Source: Pyrocephalus nanus
Lineage: Eukaryota; Chordata; Aves; Passeriformes; Tyrannidae
DNA: 64,000 nucleotides
Direction of reading: 5' to 3'
Assembly (NCBI GenBank): GCA_038380795.1
Contig: CM076269.1
Span: 3,658,001-3,722,000 of the forward strand
This document shows, piece after piece, positions 1-14,173 of this stretch. Each line of letters opens with the position of its first letter. Positions within the stretch are counted from its first letter, which is position 1. The notes below the pieces were generated by a model. That model was not told the origin of the DNA. It worked only from the letters and a program-made list of their open reading frames with translations, and made no database searches. The translations under genes were made by a program, and so were the position numbers.

Positions 1-245
1 TTGCCATAACGGTGCTATTTGAAGGTCCACCCAGCTGCTGGCATCTTGCCTCCAGATAATGCTGCCACTGCAGAAGGGCTCAGCATCAGGTGGATCTTGA
101 GGAGCTGGAAATGCGGCCTCCAAGGCGTAATAGATCCCACCAGCCCTGAGAAATGTCCCTGAGTCCCTCGTGCAGCAGGCATGGTAGCTCTGTTTTCCTT
201 TCCCTGCAACACCTGATGTATTTATTCCTCCTCTGGCCCCTCCAG

Positions 246-3200
246 GATGATATCCTCTCCTTTGAGCCAGACAAGCAGGCGGTATACCAGCAGGTCTACA
301 GGCCTGTCTACTTCCAGCTGGTGGATGTGTTGCTGCACAAAGCCCAGTTCCCTTCTGATGAGGAGTACGGCTTCTGGTCTTCAGATGAGAAGGAGCAATT
401 TCGGATATACAGGTAGAGCTGCAGGGTTTGGGTTTGCTTGTCAAGCAGGCGAGGATGCAGGCAGCATCCTGCCACCCTGGAGACTGAGTGCTGTGGGATG
501 AGCCAAGGAGGGACACAGAGGGGATTCCTTCTGTTAAGAGCTCTTGTGGTGGTGGTGGTGGTGGTGTGGAAATGAGCTGGTGTTTTGGCACAGCACCGGT
601 TGCCCTGCCCAGGAAGCCATGGGATCACTCTCTGCATGGGTTGGGGACAGCATTTGGAGACCCCTGTGTTGTCTGCAGGGTGGACATCTCTGACACGCTG
701 ATGTATGTGTATGAGATGCTGGGTGCTGAGCTCCTGAGCAGCCTCTATGACAAACTGGGACGTCTCCTGACCAACACGGAGCAGCCATCCACGTGGCAGG
801 TGAGTGAGGGGACCCGGGTGCCAGGCTGACACCTTGACACCTACCAGCCCCTCAGGGGCCCGTCCTCACCATGGGGCACTGAGAGCAAAGGGACATGACA
901 GAGGTGAGGAGCATGAGCACCTTGCCAGCACACATGCAGGCTCTGAGGTCTGCTGGGGAGAGGAATAGGTTTTCTGCCTCCCTGTTCTTACCACTGCCAG
1001 GGATCAGCCTCCTCAGCCACTGTGGGGTGTCAGAGCTGGTTCTTGGAGCTGGGGCTGGGTTGGGCATCAGGGGTCAGTGCATGGCTCTGATGGTGTCTCT
1101 CCTGCCCTGGCAGCACACAGAGGCCTTGCTCTATGGCTTCCAGTCCATTGCTGAGACCATTGACGTAAACTACTCCGATGTGGTGCCAGGACTGATCGGC
1201 CTCATCCCCCGGATCAGCATCAGCAACGTGCAGCTCGCCGACACCGTCATGTTCACTATCGGTGAGGTCTTGGCTCGCGCGCAGGCTGGGCTGGGGAGGG
1301 GAGGCCCCTCTGAAACCACACCTGCCCGGCAATACCAGTGGTGAAAAGCAAAGCTGAGCATCCTGGGACGCAGGGAGCAAGAGCCTGCAGTGTAGTCCTG
1401 CAGTCTGATCCCGTCTGTGTGTGCAGGGTCCCTGTCCGAGTGGCTGGCTGATCACCCCGTCATGATTAACAACGTGTTGCCGCTGGTGCTCCAAGCCTTG
1501 GGCAATCCCGAGCTCTCCATCTCCAGCGTCTCTACCCTGAAAAAGATCTGCCGGGAGTGCAAGTACGACCTGCCACCTTATGCTGCCAACATTGTCGCTG
1601 TGTCGCAGGTAGGAGCTGGGTGCAGGTGGCTGTGGGATGGTGACGTGGGATGGTGACATGGGATGTGCTCCATGCCCTTTCCTTTGCCAGGATCAGGGCA
1701 GGGGGACACAAAGGAGCAGTTCAGGGCATGTTGCTTGGCGCAGGGGACTTGTCTATCCTGTTCCTAGGCCAGTAAACCCACATGGCAGGCCCTGTGTCCT
1801 GCTGTGAGTGCAGAAACGGCAGGTAGTGACAGACATGATTGCCAAGGGGTCTGCTGGGATTGCACTCGGGTGTCTGCCCTTTCCCTGTGGTTTCCTTTGC
1901 CTTGTTGGGAGCAGCATCCTGCCAGCTGTGCACCTTGCCAGGCAGTTAGTGCCACCTTGGGGGGCGTCCTGGTGGTCAAGCCTCTCCTTGGAGACTGAGC
2001 TGGTCGCTGCAGTGCTGGGGCAGCTTGTCCTGCAGTCCTTCTTGGCTCTCAAGATTTAGAGCGGATGGGGCTCAGAGTCCTGAGGCACTGGGAGAAGGGC
2101 TGGACTTGGGTGAGCTGCAGAGTGAGCATGGGAGCAGAGAGGTGGAGGACATGACTGCTTTTAGAGCCTGGGGGACACTGTCACTGGAGTAAGGAAACCC
2201 TGGCTGAGGTTGACTCCTTGAGCCATCCTGCTGTAGAGTCCATCCAAGCCAGGGGCTCCTCTTGCTGGGTAGCTGAGTGGGCTGGCTCAGGGGAGAGCTT
2301 ATCAGGGGACAAGGATTTTACTCCTTGTCTGTGTGTGTTGTGGGGAGTGCATGCTGTTTGTCAGTGCCCGCACTGGTGTTGGTTGTGTTGTTGATTTCCT
2401 GCATCAGTCCTGCTTCCTGGAAGTGAAAGGGCTTTCTGCAGCACTCACCCTCCTCTTTCTCTTTCCTTTTGGCAGGAGGTGTTGATGAAGCAGATTCACA
2501 AGGTAAGAGGCTGACTCACACCTCTGTCTGGCTCTGCTTTCCCCCCCTGTGCCCCCTTAGTCATGCTCAGCTGAAGACACCAGGGGTGCCATGCCAAGCT
2601 GGGCTGTCCCCAGTGGAGAGCTCAGAGCTGCCTTCATGGTGTGCAGGACCAGGAGAACCTGCTGGCTGCCTCTTCCTGTGCTGCCAGGCTTCAGCCACGT
2701 GGGCTGGGGTTGTGCTGGGAGGGATATGTCCCCTAGAGAGGGAAGTGCCCAAGGAGGCTTAACTCTAGCAGTTCGCAGTCTCTCCAAAGCCGAGGATGCC
2801 AAGATGGCAGGCATGTCTTCAAGAGGAAAAAGAAGGGAGATAAGTGTGGGGACAGAGCCCAGGTTCTGCCTGTGACCAGGACAGGGTGGGATGCTTTACC
2901 CCACAGGGGCTGAGACAGGCAAAGGATGGTGTCTCAAGGTAGGGTGATACCAGCGTGGAGATCTCTGGACACCAACTGATCTTTCCTTGGTGGGTGCTGG
3001 GAAAAGGCCAGGTGTGCTGATGGCAGAGCTCCTGTTCCCTGGGAATAGGAGCTGGCAGGGAGCTGTTCCCTTCTTCTGCAGTGAGATGCACCTAGAGTGA
3101 CCCAGATGGAGCAGCTCAGGAGCTGCAGCACACCGGTCCTGGCTTTGCTGGCTGGGCCCCTGGCAGCTGTCTGAGCTAGAAAGTGTGCAGTAGGGCTGCG

Positions 3201-6200
3201 GGCTGGGCAGTGACCTGCCCTGTTGTGCCTTCTCTCTGTCACAGACAAGCCAGTGCATGTGGCTGATGCAGGCCCTTGGTTTCCTGCTTTCTGCACTGCA
3301 AGTGGAGGAGATCCTGAAGAACCTGCACTCCCTGATCACCCCTTACATCCAGCAGCTGGAAAAGCTGGCTGACGAAACGGTGAGTGCCAGTGTGCTGCCT
3401 CCCTCCAGAAGTGGCTTCCTCTGCTGGCTGTGGCCCCAGGGCTGCTGTGTTGAAGCAGCACTCTGAAACATGGGCTCAAGAGAGAACACAGCGCAGGGAA
3501 CCCCTCTCTGGCACTTTGCCTCTGCAGTCCTGGTTCCTCAGCATCCCAAAGACATGACTGTGATTGAGCAGTGCAGTCCGTGTCATACTTTGGCTTTATT
3601 TTCCCTGGCAGCCCAATCCCTCCAACAGGCTGGCCATCATCCACATCCTGGGCCTGCTCTCCAACCTCTTCACCACCTTAGACATCAGCCACCACGATGA
3701 TGATCATGAAAGCACAGAAGTCAAGAAACTGCCAGTGCAGCAAGGACCCAATCCAGTGAGTAGAGTGGTAGCTGATGCTCTCTGTGACAGCCTGGCCAAA
3801 GCCTTGCTATTCTCTGCTGGTGCCAGGAAAGGGGGGTTAATGGGGAATGCAGTGTGTGCCAGCAAGAGAGTAGTGCTGGTGCATTCCAGCTAAAGCAGCT
3901 CCTTCAGCTCATCCCACGACTCCTGAGGTGGACAGAGGGGACTTGCCTCTTGGCTGCCTCTTGGCTGAGTGCTGTTCTGGGTACTGCCTGCCAACTGTGA
4001 GCCATGCCAGGCTGCTTCAGCAAAAAACTGCCCAGCTTTAGAGAGGGGAGGTGGTGCCTGAAGGTTTGAGTCTAGGCCATGCCTAATCTTGAATCTTGCT
4101 TCCCAGTGCTGTGGGAGCCAATTCTCTTCAGTGTCTCTCTTTCTTTACAGGTGGTGGTGGTTCTTCAGCAAGTCTTCCAGCTCATACAGAAGGTTCTCAG
4201 CAAGTGGCTGAATGATGCCCAGGTGGTGGAGGTAATCAGGCTTCTCCTGTGCGCTGCCTGCAGCTCTGTCTGTCCTTGCAGGCCTGAGCTGGAAACAGCA
4301 GAGGACAGACTCTGGGTGATGGCATGTGAGAGGGATGTCTTGCTGAGTTGTCTGGACCAGTGCTGCTTGCTGTCATCAGCAGTGCCTGGCCATTCTTGTG
4401 TGTCTTGTGCCTCCACCAGCTCTGTTCCTCTGCAGTAACAGAGGCTCTGCCATGAGCAGGGAGAGGGATCTAGCCCTGTGTTCCCTAAGAGGATAGCTCT
4501 GCTCTGACCTGGACCTGTGCCATCTGGTGTTTGTCCAGTTTGCTCAGCCCAGTAATGTCCATGTGCGATGTCTCACCAGCTGCTTCTCCCTGGCCCTCAG
4601 GGAACCTTCCTGCTGTGGTGGGAGGGTGTTTCCTGGTCACTGGCAGCATCCTGTGCTTCAGGGCAGGGCACTGGTGTCAGAGCAGGTCTGAGCTCTCTGC
4701 CTGGCTGGTCCCTGTCCACATTGCCAGGTCTTCCCTCCCCTGGAACCAATTTGTCACGCCCTGACCGCCAGGAGAGGTCTCCTGGTGCCCATTGCTCATG
4801 CAGTCCCTCTCTTCTCCTGCAGTCTGTCTGTGCCATATTTGAGAAGTCTGTGAAGACCCTCCTGGACGATTTTGCCCCCATGGTGCCTCAGCTGTGTGAG
4901 ATGCTGGGGCAGATGTACAGCACCATACCCCAGGTCTCTGCCATTGAACTCACCCGGCAGGTATAGAACTGCGCTTGGGGCCTCGGGGAGGCTGGAGATG
5001 TGCAGGGCCAGCAGCAGCTTCAGTCCTTCTCTCTCTCTTGCAGCTGGTTCACATCTTTGCCCATGAGCCTGCCCACTTCCCTCCCATCAAGGCCCTCTTC
5101 TTGCTCGTTACCTCCGTCACACTGACCCTGTTCCAGCAAGGTACGTGGGATCAGCCGCTCTCCGCGCTGGGGCTGTTGTCAGGCTTTTGCATGCATGGAG
5201 TCTGGAGGCGTCAGGAATGGCTGTTTTCACTCCTAGCTAAGCTAATGGGGCCATCTCTCTTTCTTGGATTCATCCCAACCCCTGGAAGGTGGGTACCTTC
5301 CCTGGAGGGCAACAAAAGCAGGGAACCCCCGGGTGCTCTGGGAAAACTCTGTACTGCCATGACAGCCCTGCTTCTGCAGCAGGGTTGGGTGTCACATGCT
5401 GCAAGGGTCTAGCCGGAGCTCCAGTCCAGCTTAGCAGGGAGGCTGTGCCCCCAGGGAGATCCTGGGGCTCCTCTGGAGGCCAGCACTGCCTGTAGTGGCC
5501 TGGAACAAAGCCCTGGTATGAGCAGGAGGTTGTGTGTGTGAGTATCTGGGGAATGACCTTTTCTGGTCACCTCAGCTGGCCACCGAGTCACACCGCTGTG
5601 ATGCTGAGGATGCTGGCATTCTCCTGCAGGGCAGGAGCCCCCCTTTGGCTCACTGCTCACTCTACAAAAAGCAAATGGGGTTAGAACAGGCTCCTTTGCA
5701 CCACGGCTCCCCTCAGCATCTTGGTGATTTGCCCTGTGACGGGGACAAATGTACGTTGGAGCTGCTGGCTCTGGTCCTTCAGCACCACCACATGCGTCCC
5801 CATGGGGTCTTTGCTCACAGCCCGGTGCCAGGTGGGGTGATGCTGTCCCCCAGGTCAAGGCTCAGAGCTCTCTAAAGAGGTGGGAGGAGACATGAGGACC
5901 TTGCCTCATCATCACACCGTGGCCCGAGCAAATCCCACTGCGCTGAGGTGTCACTGGGATCAGTAACAAGCCGTCCAGGCTTACCCAGAATCAGGTCCCT
6001 GTGCTTGTACCAGCGGTGTGTGGATGTGTCTGTGCTGGAACACTTTTGCCTTGGGGCCAGAGAGGTGGCGGTGCCTCCGGGCAGCAGCAGGCAGGGAAGG
6101 GGACAGAGCCCTAACTGTGCCAACACTTGGATGATAGCTTTGCTCAGGCAAGCGGCTGTTCAGCTTGGTGTGTGCCCAGGGCTGTCCCCTCTGATGGGGG

Positions 6201-9200
6201 GCCAGCTCTGAGCAGGGCGAGCCCCTTCTGCTGAGCCCATGGGGGCAGGAGAAGGGGGGGATGCCTGACCCCACAAGGGCCAAGACGTGAGAGCGCACAG
6301 TCAGATGCCAAGGTAGGGTGAGTGGTGCTGGCACAGAGACCTCTGGGCGCTGACCTGCTCTCCCAGGAGGATGCTGGAGGAGACCTCCAGGAGGGTCCTG
6401 GACTCGTGGTCTCAGAGCCCATCTGGGAATGGGGTGGGTGTGTCTGTGCCAGGGACTCCTGAGCAGCTGATGCTGGTGACAAGCATGTGCACGCCTGAGC
6501 CCAGCCAGGTCTGTCAAGCGTTTGCTGAGGTGTTGTCGTTCACTTGCAGTTACCTTCCAGGACCAAACAGTGCTCTGAAGACACCCGCTCAGTCCCCACA
6601 GTGCAAAAGCTCTAATTCTCCTTGTGGAGATGGTGCCCAGCTAGCCCCTGCTCCTCCTCTTCCTCCCCAAGGACACGAAGATCTCCTCCTTGGCTCTGCA
6701 GCACCCAGGTGCTAGCTGGAGACCCTGGGGCTTTAGACCCTTTCCTTTGCAGTTTCTTTCTGTTCTTGGGTTCTCCAAGTTTCATGATTTTTTGTATGTT
6801 TTGTTTCTTTAACTTGCTTCAAGCTGCTCATGTTGCCCATCCCCTTCCCCACACACCCCTCCTCCCTTACACTCCTGTTTTCACTTGTAAATTCTTTCTG
6901 TATCACATAACTATATGATGTTGAGTTGCTGTTTGTATGATTTTTCTCTTAAGTTACATCTTTATTATATTTTAGGGCCCAGGGATCATCCTGATATTGT
7001 TGATTCATTTATGCAACTCCTGGCACAGGTGTGTTTTAGTTTCTTATTCATTCACTTTCTGTTCTCTCTCTTTCTCTTTTTAATTCAATTTAAACCTATT
7101 TTTAGCTTTCTGTTGACAACGTTTTTTTTTTCCTTTTAGTTGAATATCGAGTTTCTCCATCTGTTTCCGTGGAAGTTGAAAACAAAACATTCTCCTTTAG
7201 TTCTGGGTTCACACCATCCCCAGGGCAGTGCCCTCCTCTGCAGGGCAGCCTCCAGCTGCCACCCCCTCACCGTGCAGAGCCGGTGTGGGGCGCTTGGGGC
7301 TGCTGCTGCAGTCACCCTTGGGTGACAGACAAATTAGAGCATTAGGTGGATGTTTTCTGACCCATTTACCTGCCCTCTGATGGGTCCTCTGGAGCGGGGA
7401 CAGGCTGAGCTGCTGCCTTGCCCCAGGGCCGGTGGGAGGAAGCCCCTGCCCACAGGAGCAGGCAGCTGCCAGGGTTTGCTTCTGAGCAACGTGCTTGTGG
7501 TGGCATCTGCACCTGGCAGGTGCTACGTGTCCTCCCGCCCCAGCAGCCTCTCGGGGTGGTGGCAGCTCCTGCACAGGGAGCTGCTGGCTCGGTGGTGCGT
7601 GGGGACGGTTTGTGTTGACGTGGCAGAGGCCGCGGGCAGGCAGGTGGGGCTGGCACTTGTGGCAGGGCTGGCGGTGGGCAGGCAGGGCCAGAGCTATGCT
7701 GTGTGTGTATATACACCTGCTGGGAGCAGCAGGAGCCAGCCCACTGTGGCCCTTGAGGGATGTCCAGCCTCCATGTCCTTGATGTACTCAGTGCCCCTGT
7801 CAGAGATGTGTTCCCTGACACCTACCCACAGGTAGCACCTACCCCCATCAGAGTTGCTTTCTGCTGTGTTTCTGTAACAGAGACACCTCTAATCACATGT
7901 ACTGGACCAGTGGCTGTGCAGGAATGCCCCCTGAGGTAACTCCCAGAGCTGTGGCCTTCCTGCCCTTGCTGGCAGCCCGGGGAGGGTGCCTGGCATGTCC
8001 AGGTGCTAAGTTGTCAGACCCCTCTGACCCTCCCACGGGTCCTGAGGGATGGAGTGGGCAAGGGGGCTGCACCTCATTCCCCAGGGCAGGGTGTGCTTCA
8101 CCTGGTTCTCACCTTGATGCCCAGATCCTGCTAAGACCCACTGCAACTCAAATCCATATTGCAGCCTTTTCTTCCCTGCTTTTCCTCTTGAAAGATGTAA
8201 CATAATCAAGATTATCAGAAAGCGTTCTCCGCTTTTGCTCTGCTTTTGGTTTTGGAAGCCATGACCTTTTAACAAGGGTTTTGAACACGATGGGAGGATG
8301 GGAAATGGGGTCTGTGCATGAGGTTTGTGGTGGTGTCCTCATTGCTGGTAGGACCTCCGTTCAAGCACTGTGCCTGGTCTGGGACACAACATTTCTGTAG
8401 ATACAGACCAGAAACCACAGAGAAAAGCATCTGGGAACATGACCACCTTGTACACATGGTGGGGAGAAAAAGCTGATTGGAGCCTGAGGAGCTGATGAGA
8501 GCATGAGTCTTGGAATGTGTAAAAGGTAATGTCCCAGTTGTAGGTAAATTCTCCTTTTCTGTTCTTGAGTGGGACAAACAGTAATGGGTAAAGGATCCAG
8601 GTCTGGCAGTAGGAAGTCTTTCTAAGAGGGCAGGGAAGCACTGGAAGATCACTTTTGCATGGACTACTTGAAAGGACTTAACAAGCCTGTTGCTCTTGGA
8701 GGGCAGGTAAAGGTGATCCTGCTGGGCTGTAGGGCATCAGGTGACTCTGAGAGACTCTTCCAGGGCTACTTGTTTCTTTAGAAAAGTGCTGAGTTTCTCT
8801 CTGGCTTGGGGTCCTCTTCTGTGTCTGGACACAGCATATTTGTGCTTTCTTGGAGAGATAAGGGCAAGCATGCTGCACTTCCATGGGGTGTGCTTTGAGA
8901 CCCAACACCAGCCATCCTGGCTGCTGGGAAGCTGTTACCCACTGTCCTCGTGGGCAGGATCTGCAGGCAATGCTGGGGGCAATGTGCTGCCAGCTGGCCC
9001 TGTCTCCTGTGTGTGGATCTCCAGACAGCCTGAATCCTTCAGAGGCACTCCTGCAGGAGCAGCTCAGAGGCTCCTGCATCTGTGGCTTCTCCATCTTGGA
9101 TCACTGCGAGACATCTGACATCAGGCTGCCAGCCCGACACCGCCCACTCAAGACCTGTTGTTTTCCTGGGCTTTTTATTCCAGCAACCACACAGAGACCA

Positions 9201-12200
9201 AAGGATCCCATCCCTGTCCTCTCTCTTCATGCGTAGGACTCAAGGTTTCCTCCTCTTCCCTGGCCCACCCCTCCTTACGGACTCATGATCTCGTGAGGTG
9301 CTTTGAAACCCATCAAGAATTGGCCTTGCCATCCCTGATTGACTCCTTGCTCTCAGGACTCCAAGAGCTGTCTGATGTCCAAGGTGGGTCCAGCCTGTGC
9401 TCTTCCAGAGGACCATTCTCTGCAGTGATACTGTTGAGCATTTGTAGATCTGAGGATCTGCAGATCTGTTCAGATCTTATTTTCACATGGTGAGGGCTGT
9501 GTTTTCATCCCAGCCTGCTCTGCCTGCAGACTCTTTGGCAAAGTAATGCATGTTCCAAAGCAGCAGCGAGTTTGGACCCAAGAGTGTGTCAATGTGGAGA
9601 CTTTCCCACTTCCCTGACCATCTCTTTTCGTGGTTGATCTCCTTAGTGGAAGAAGAACCTGTTTCAAATTTGTCCAGTTCTTCCAGACAGGCAGGCAGTT
9701 TTTTTGTCCTCTCTGCCAGAAAGTACTCTTTTACCTTCTTATAACTCAGGAGAAGCTCCTACCTCATGATACCTTCACATCAGTCCTCTGTCACCAGCTC
9801 ACAGGGAGCCACTTTTGTGTGTGACAGGATTCCTGCTGACTTTATCTTTGGGCTTGGTGGGACTGCCCAGTTGGTGTAGCTGATCCTTTTGCCACAGCAT
9901 TAATTGTAAACCCACTCCTGACCGTAGCTGGCTAATCACAAGAGCATGCTGGCTTAAAAAGAAAGTCTTACAGATGCCAAAGACAAACAGAGTTATCTCA
10001 CTACTTGAAGCTAAGGATAAAATAACCAGCCTGCTGTAAGACTGCATGGAACAGTGCCAGCATCCTTTGCGATGAGATTGTCCTCAGCTGCTCCCTTCCC
10101 GCCTCCACTGTGTGCTGGGATCCGTGTGGAGCATCGCTGCTGCAGTGCCCAAGGGGAGGGTCCCACCTGGAGAACTGTGGGGCTCAGTTCCACCCGTGCA
10201 GCCAGAGCACTGGTGCCCAGAACCACACAGCCCGTGGTGGCTGGGGCTTGCACCCAGATCTGCACTGGAAAAACCAGGTGGGTTCTCGTGTTTGGCAGCT
10301 TTCATCCTCTCCCTGGCCGGCAGGTATCACTTCTGTGCGTGCTCCTGGTTGCAGGTAGGATTTTGGGGCTCTCCAGCCTGCCTTCCCGCTAGGGCTGCAG
10401 GCACATCAACTCTGCCCCAGCAGGCCTTCCTTGCTGATTCAGACCTTTGGAGCACTTTGGTGACTTCCCCTGACAGATCCCTGGGGCAGGCTGGACGAGT
10501 GGGGCCTCACCAGGCAGAAGATGCAGGACTGACCTTCTGTGATGGCAGGCAGTGCCTGGCCAGGCAGAGCCAGTGCCATCCCCTGCCTCCTTCCCTTCTT
10601 GAGCTGGTCCAGGCCTCATGAGTGCCAGCAGTCCTTGAGCTCTCCACGAAAGCTGCTCCAGCCAGCCTCAGGGAGCCCCGTGGAGGACATTGGTTCAGCA
10701 TCCCCTTGCTGAGGCTGACTGCTCCTTCCTGGCCAGCCTTATGTGCCCTTTTCAAAGCAGGAGGCTCTGCTGTGCCAGGTGTGTGATCTGGGAAGAGGTT
10801 GGTCGTACTGGACACAATGGCTTGATCTGTATTCTGGAGAGCTGCAGGAACTGGTGTTGGAGTCCCCACTGTCCCGTCTGTGAGGTTTGGTGTCCTTTCC
10901 ATGCCTGTCTGACTATGAAGAGATGGACACAGAAGAGCCTGCTCTGAAGACCTCTCTGAGGATCTCCCAGCTGCTGTGAAGAACTCAACATTCCCTCTGT
11001 GCCAGCCTGCAGCAGAGTTCTTATTGGAGAGCCAGTGCCTATCTCTGCAGTGGCTGCTCTTGCAGAGGATGTGGGGGGGATTCTGAAAAGATTTAAAGAC
11101 CTCTCTCCATCCCAGAAGATGTGATCAGGCTCTGGCAGGAGAGAGGGCAGATGGGCTGGCAGTAGGAGCTCCCAGAGTTGGAGCATGCTTCCTGGTGCTA
11201 GGAAAGAGGACCTACCTGGTGCTGCTTTCTTATGGGAGGAGCTCCACAGGCCCCATCTTGGCGGGGGGTAAAAAGCATCTCTCTTTACAATAGACGTGTG
11301 TATATGTGCCTGGGTCTGAACGAGGCTTGCACTCTGTGCAAGGTGTCCTATGGGAAGGAGCCCTCCCAGTCCTGGCATGCTTTTCCCCATGGCACTGACG
11401 GAGTGAGGAGCAGGTGCTGCAGTGAGTCCGCAGGAGAGCCTGGGGGGCAGTGCCCGTGGCACGTCTGGCTTGGCTGGGAGAAGCACACTGCAGGTAGGTG
11501 GCAACCTGAGCACACTGGAAGTCTCTTGTGAAAACACAGAGCATGCAAAACTCAGGTTAAACCAGCCCCATGGACGGGCAGGGTAGATGAATCTAGAGCT
11601 GGGTGGTATCACAGGAGACAGCTGCCCTGGAGCAGCATGATACTGGGGGAGAGGCTTGTGGTCCCTGCTCTGGAGCCCCCAGCAGGGGTAGTCTCCATGG
11701 CTAAAAACTACACCACCTCTTGAAAGTGTTTGTCCTGTATGAGGGCAGCTGGACAGCAGCAGCCTCGATGATTGGACGAGTTTCTAAACCATTGCCCAGC
11801 CAGTCTCTCGCCTTCTGATGTTGGTGCCAGCACTTGAGGAGGGATGGTGCACAGCCTGTATATACACACACAGGTATAACATGGCCCCTGATCGCCCCAG
11901 GAAGCTCCAGCAGGGAAGCAGTTCCCTGTGATTGTGCCTTCTCTGCCTGGTACAGCGATGCCTGTGGTGCCAAAACCTGAGTCTTCTCTTGCAGTGTGTG
12001 ATACCAAAGGTCAAAAAGGAGATGAGGTCACCCTCAAACCTGCTCCTCAGCTTCTTGGTTTCCAGCATTTTAACTGGGCAGGTGGCTGTGGACTTTCCCT
12101 GAAGAAGAAGGGGTGGGAAATAAGTGTGTTTTGCGCCAAGTAGAGACCACGGGGGCAGATGACTGTGCTCTGCTGGCTGAAAGCTCTCCCTGCTTTCATC

Positions 12201-14173
12201 CCTGGGAGCAGGCTTGGAGGGTGGCAGTGGCCTCGCACACAGCTCAGCCCAAGGGCTGTCTGGCCTGGTATCCTGCTCTCTGAGCTCCAGGCACAGGGCA
12301 GGGCTGCTCCAGTGCTGTGTCTGCTGTCCCTGCAGTTGCAGTGACAGCAGGGCAGGAGGCATGGATGCCATCCCCAGTGTTTTCTTGCAGCAGAGGGGTA
12401 TGGTGGTCAGGGCATGCATGTGGCTGCCTGGTATAGCAGGGCTCACTGAGGCAGATTGGAAACCCTTCCCATGGAGCGGAAGGTGCAGACTGAAACATTT
12501 CCACCCAGTGCCAGCACCAGGGGGACCAAATCACTGCACAAGGTGCCACAGCTCAGGGTGTCTCCAGCAGCAGTGCCTCACCCCCACAGAGGCTGGTGGA
12601 ATCACTGTGTGGCATTAGCAAAAACAAAGCTTTCCTGGTCTCAGACTTGCTGCTCAGGAACTGCCAAGGAACATTGGCATCTCACTGTCATCTGGTCCAG
12701 TCTGGGGCTACTGCTTGAACCAGGTGCTGTGACCCCCAGGGATGGCAGCATCTTCGAGAGGAGAGGAGCAAACCACACAGGTGGCTGGTCTCTGCTGAGC
12801 CCCACATGGCTGCCCTTGTCCTGGGAGCGGCTGCATGGTCTGCTCTGGTGGGACAGGAGCCCTCTGTGTCTGAGTGTTTGTGTGGACACCACTGTGGCAC
12901 CTTTCCTCAGGTCCTGGGCAAACTGCCTGGGTGTTTGAATGACATTCTCTTATGGGGGAAGGGGTGGGTGAAGTGATGGTTTCCTGCTGTAGTGTGTGAA
13001 TCTGCTGTTTGCTCTGGGTGTGCCCAGGTAAGTGTGTGTCCAGGCAGAGGCTGGCTGGGGCACTGAGTTCCTCGGAGGCTTCCTGGCTGCCTCTGCAGCA
13101 CTGTGTTTATGCTGCCTGTCTGTGTACCTTGCAGGCTCTGAAAAGGAAGCCAGACCTCTTCCTGTGTAGCAACCTGGATGTCAAAGCAGTGTTTCAGTGT
13201 GGTGAGTACCATGAGCAATGGGTGTGTGCTCCAAATCACTCTGAGGAGAAGCCAGCCTGCTTGCCCTGCGGAGCTGGGTACAAACCAGCCAAGGGCTGGG
13301 GACTGCAGGGCTGATTTGGGATGGTGAGGGAGTTTTTTTGGTTGCTAACTTGAGTGATTTTTGCCTGCAGGTGTCCTTTCACTCAAGTTTCCTGAGGCCC
13401 CAACGGTCAAATCATCCTGTGGCTTTTTTGTGAGTATTGTGGCACTGTGCAGTCCTCTCTTGAGAGCTGGGAGGGCAGGAGTGGGGCTGAAGTTGGGCAG
13501 GGGTGCTGCAGGGTGGTGCTCTGAGCAGGCCTCTGTGTTGCAGACGGAGCTGCTGCCCCGCTGTGGAGAGATCGCCCCGGTGGGACAGGTCGTGCAGGAG
13601 AACGGCAAAGTGCTGCTGCAGGCAGTGCTGGAGGTGAGAGGCACTGGGACCACGGGCTCCCTGGGCAGCTTTGGGCTTTATTCCTGAGCAGCACCTGCTG
13701 AGCCAAGGGCAGAGAGCCCAGCAGCATCTGGGTGGGAGCAGGGAGGGCGACACCACAGGGGCTCAGCGTGTTCCGTTTGCTCTGTGGCAGGGCATTGGTG
13801 GCCAGGCTTCCCGCAGCCTCATGGATCACTTCGCAGAAATCCTCTTTGCCTTGAACAAGCACTGCTTCAGCCTCCTGAGCGTCTGGATCAAGGAGGCCAT
13901 GCAGCAGGACGGCTTCCCCTCGGCCCGCGTCACTCCAGAGCAGAAGGAGAACTTCAGCCAGCAGATCCTCAGGTTCGTGTGCCGCTTGCCCCAGCGAATG
14001 CGGTGGGAATGACCCCACCCCTGCATGGCCTGGTGCATCCCTCCTGCTTCATGTTTGTCCCCCTCCGTCTTAGCAGAGAGCGTGTGAACAAGCGGCGAGT
14101 GAAGGAGATGGTGAAGGAGTTCACCTTGTTGTGCCGAGGGCTGCACGGTACGGAGTACACAGCAGACTACTGA
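246..14173 (+). CDS. IPO13: Importin-13, C-terminal 595 residues (5' exons lie before the window)
   Basis: Importin-13 is a karyopherin-beta that works with Ran both to import and to export nuclear cargo; known cargoes include UBC9, MAGOH-Y14 and eIF1A. Sixteen coding exons are visible: 246-412, 679-799, 1114-1261, 1427-1608, 2476-2502, 3245-3379, 3612-3755, 4151-4231, 4823-4960, 5044-5140, 6976-7028, 13135-13201, 13371-13429, 13544-13633, 13791-13972 and 14077-14173 (TGA). They join in frame to 595 codons, close to human residues 369-963, with very high identity (for example VQLADTVMF, SQCMWLMQALGF, and the ending GLHGTEYTADY). The product is all-helical HEAT repeats with no catalytic site. 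Exon 2476-2502 is a 27-nt microexon (EVLMKQIHK). Most donors are GTGAG or GTAAG; the donor after 13972 is the weaker GTTCGT. The gene is convergent with DPH2. Identity is certain; single splice sites could be off by a few bases. Confidence 0.97.
7029..13134 (+). other. Long IPO13 intron (6.1 kb)
   Basis: This intron separates the exon ending LLAQ from the exon starting ALKRKPD. I see no coding exon, RNA gene or recognisable transposon in it. The first 150 bases are T-rich and hold acceptor-like sites such as the TTTTAG ending at 7139. Short TGTGTATATACAC-like dyads occur near 7700 and 11860. Confidence 0.7.

Noticed and set aside
549..566. GGT trinucleotide run
   Set aside because: Short intronic simple repeat in IPO13 with no sign of function.
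6960..6990. Possible U12-type intron ahead of the short IPO13 exon
   Set aside because: The donor at 5141 is GTACGT, not the U12 (G/A)TATCCTT form, and no good U12 branch-point word precedes the acceptor.
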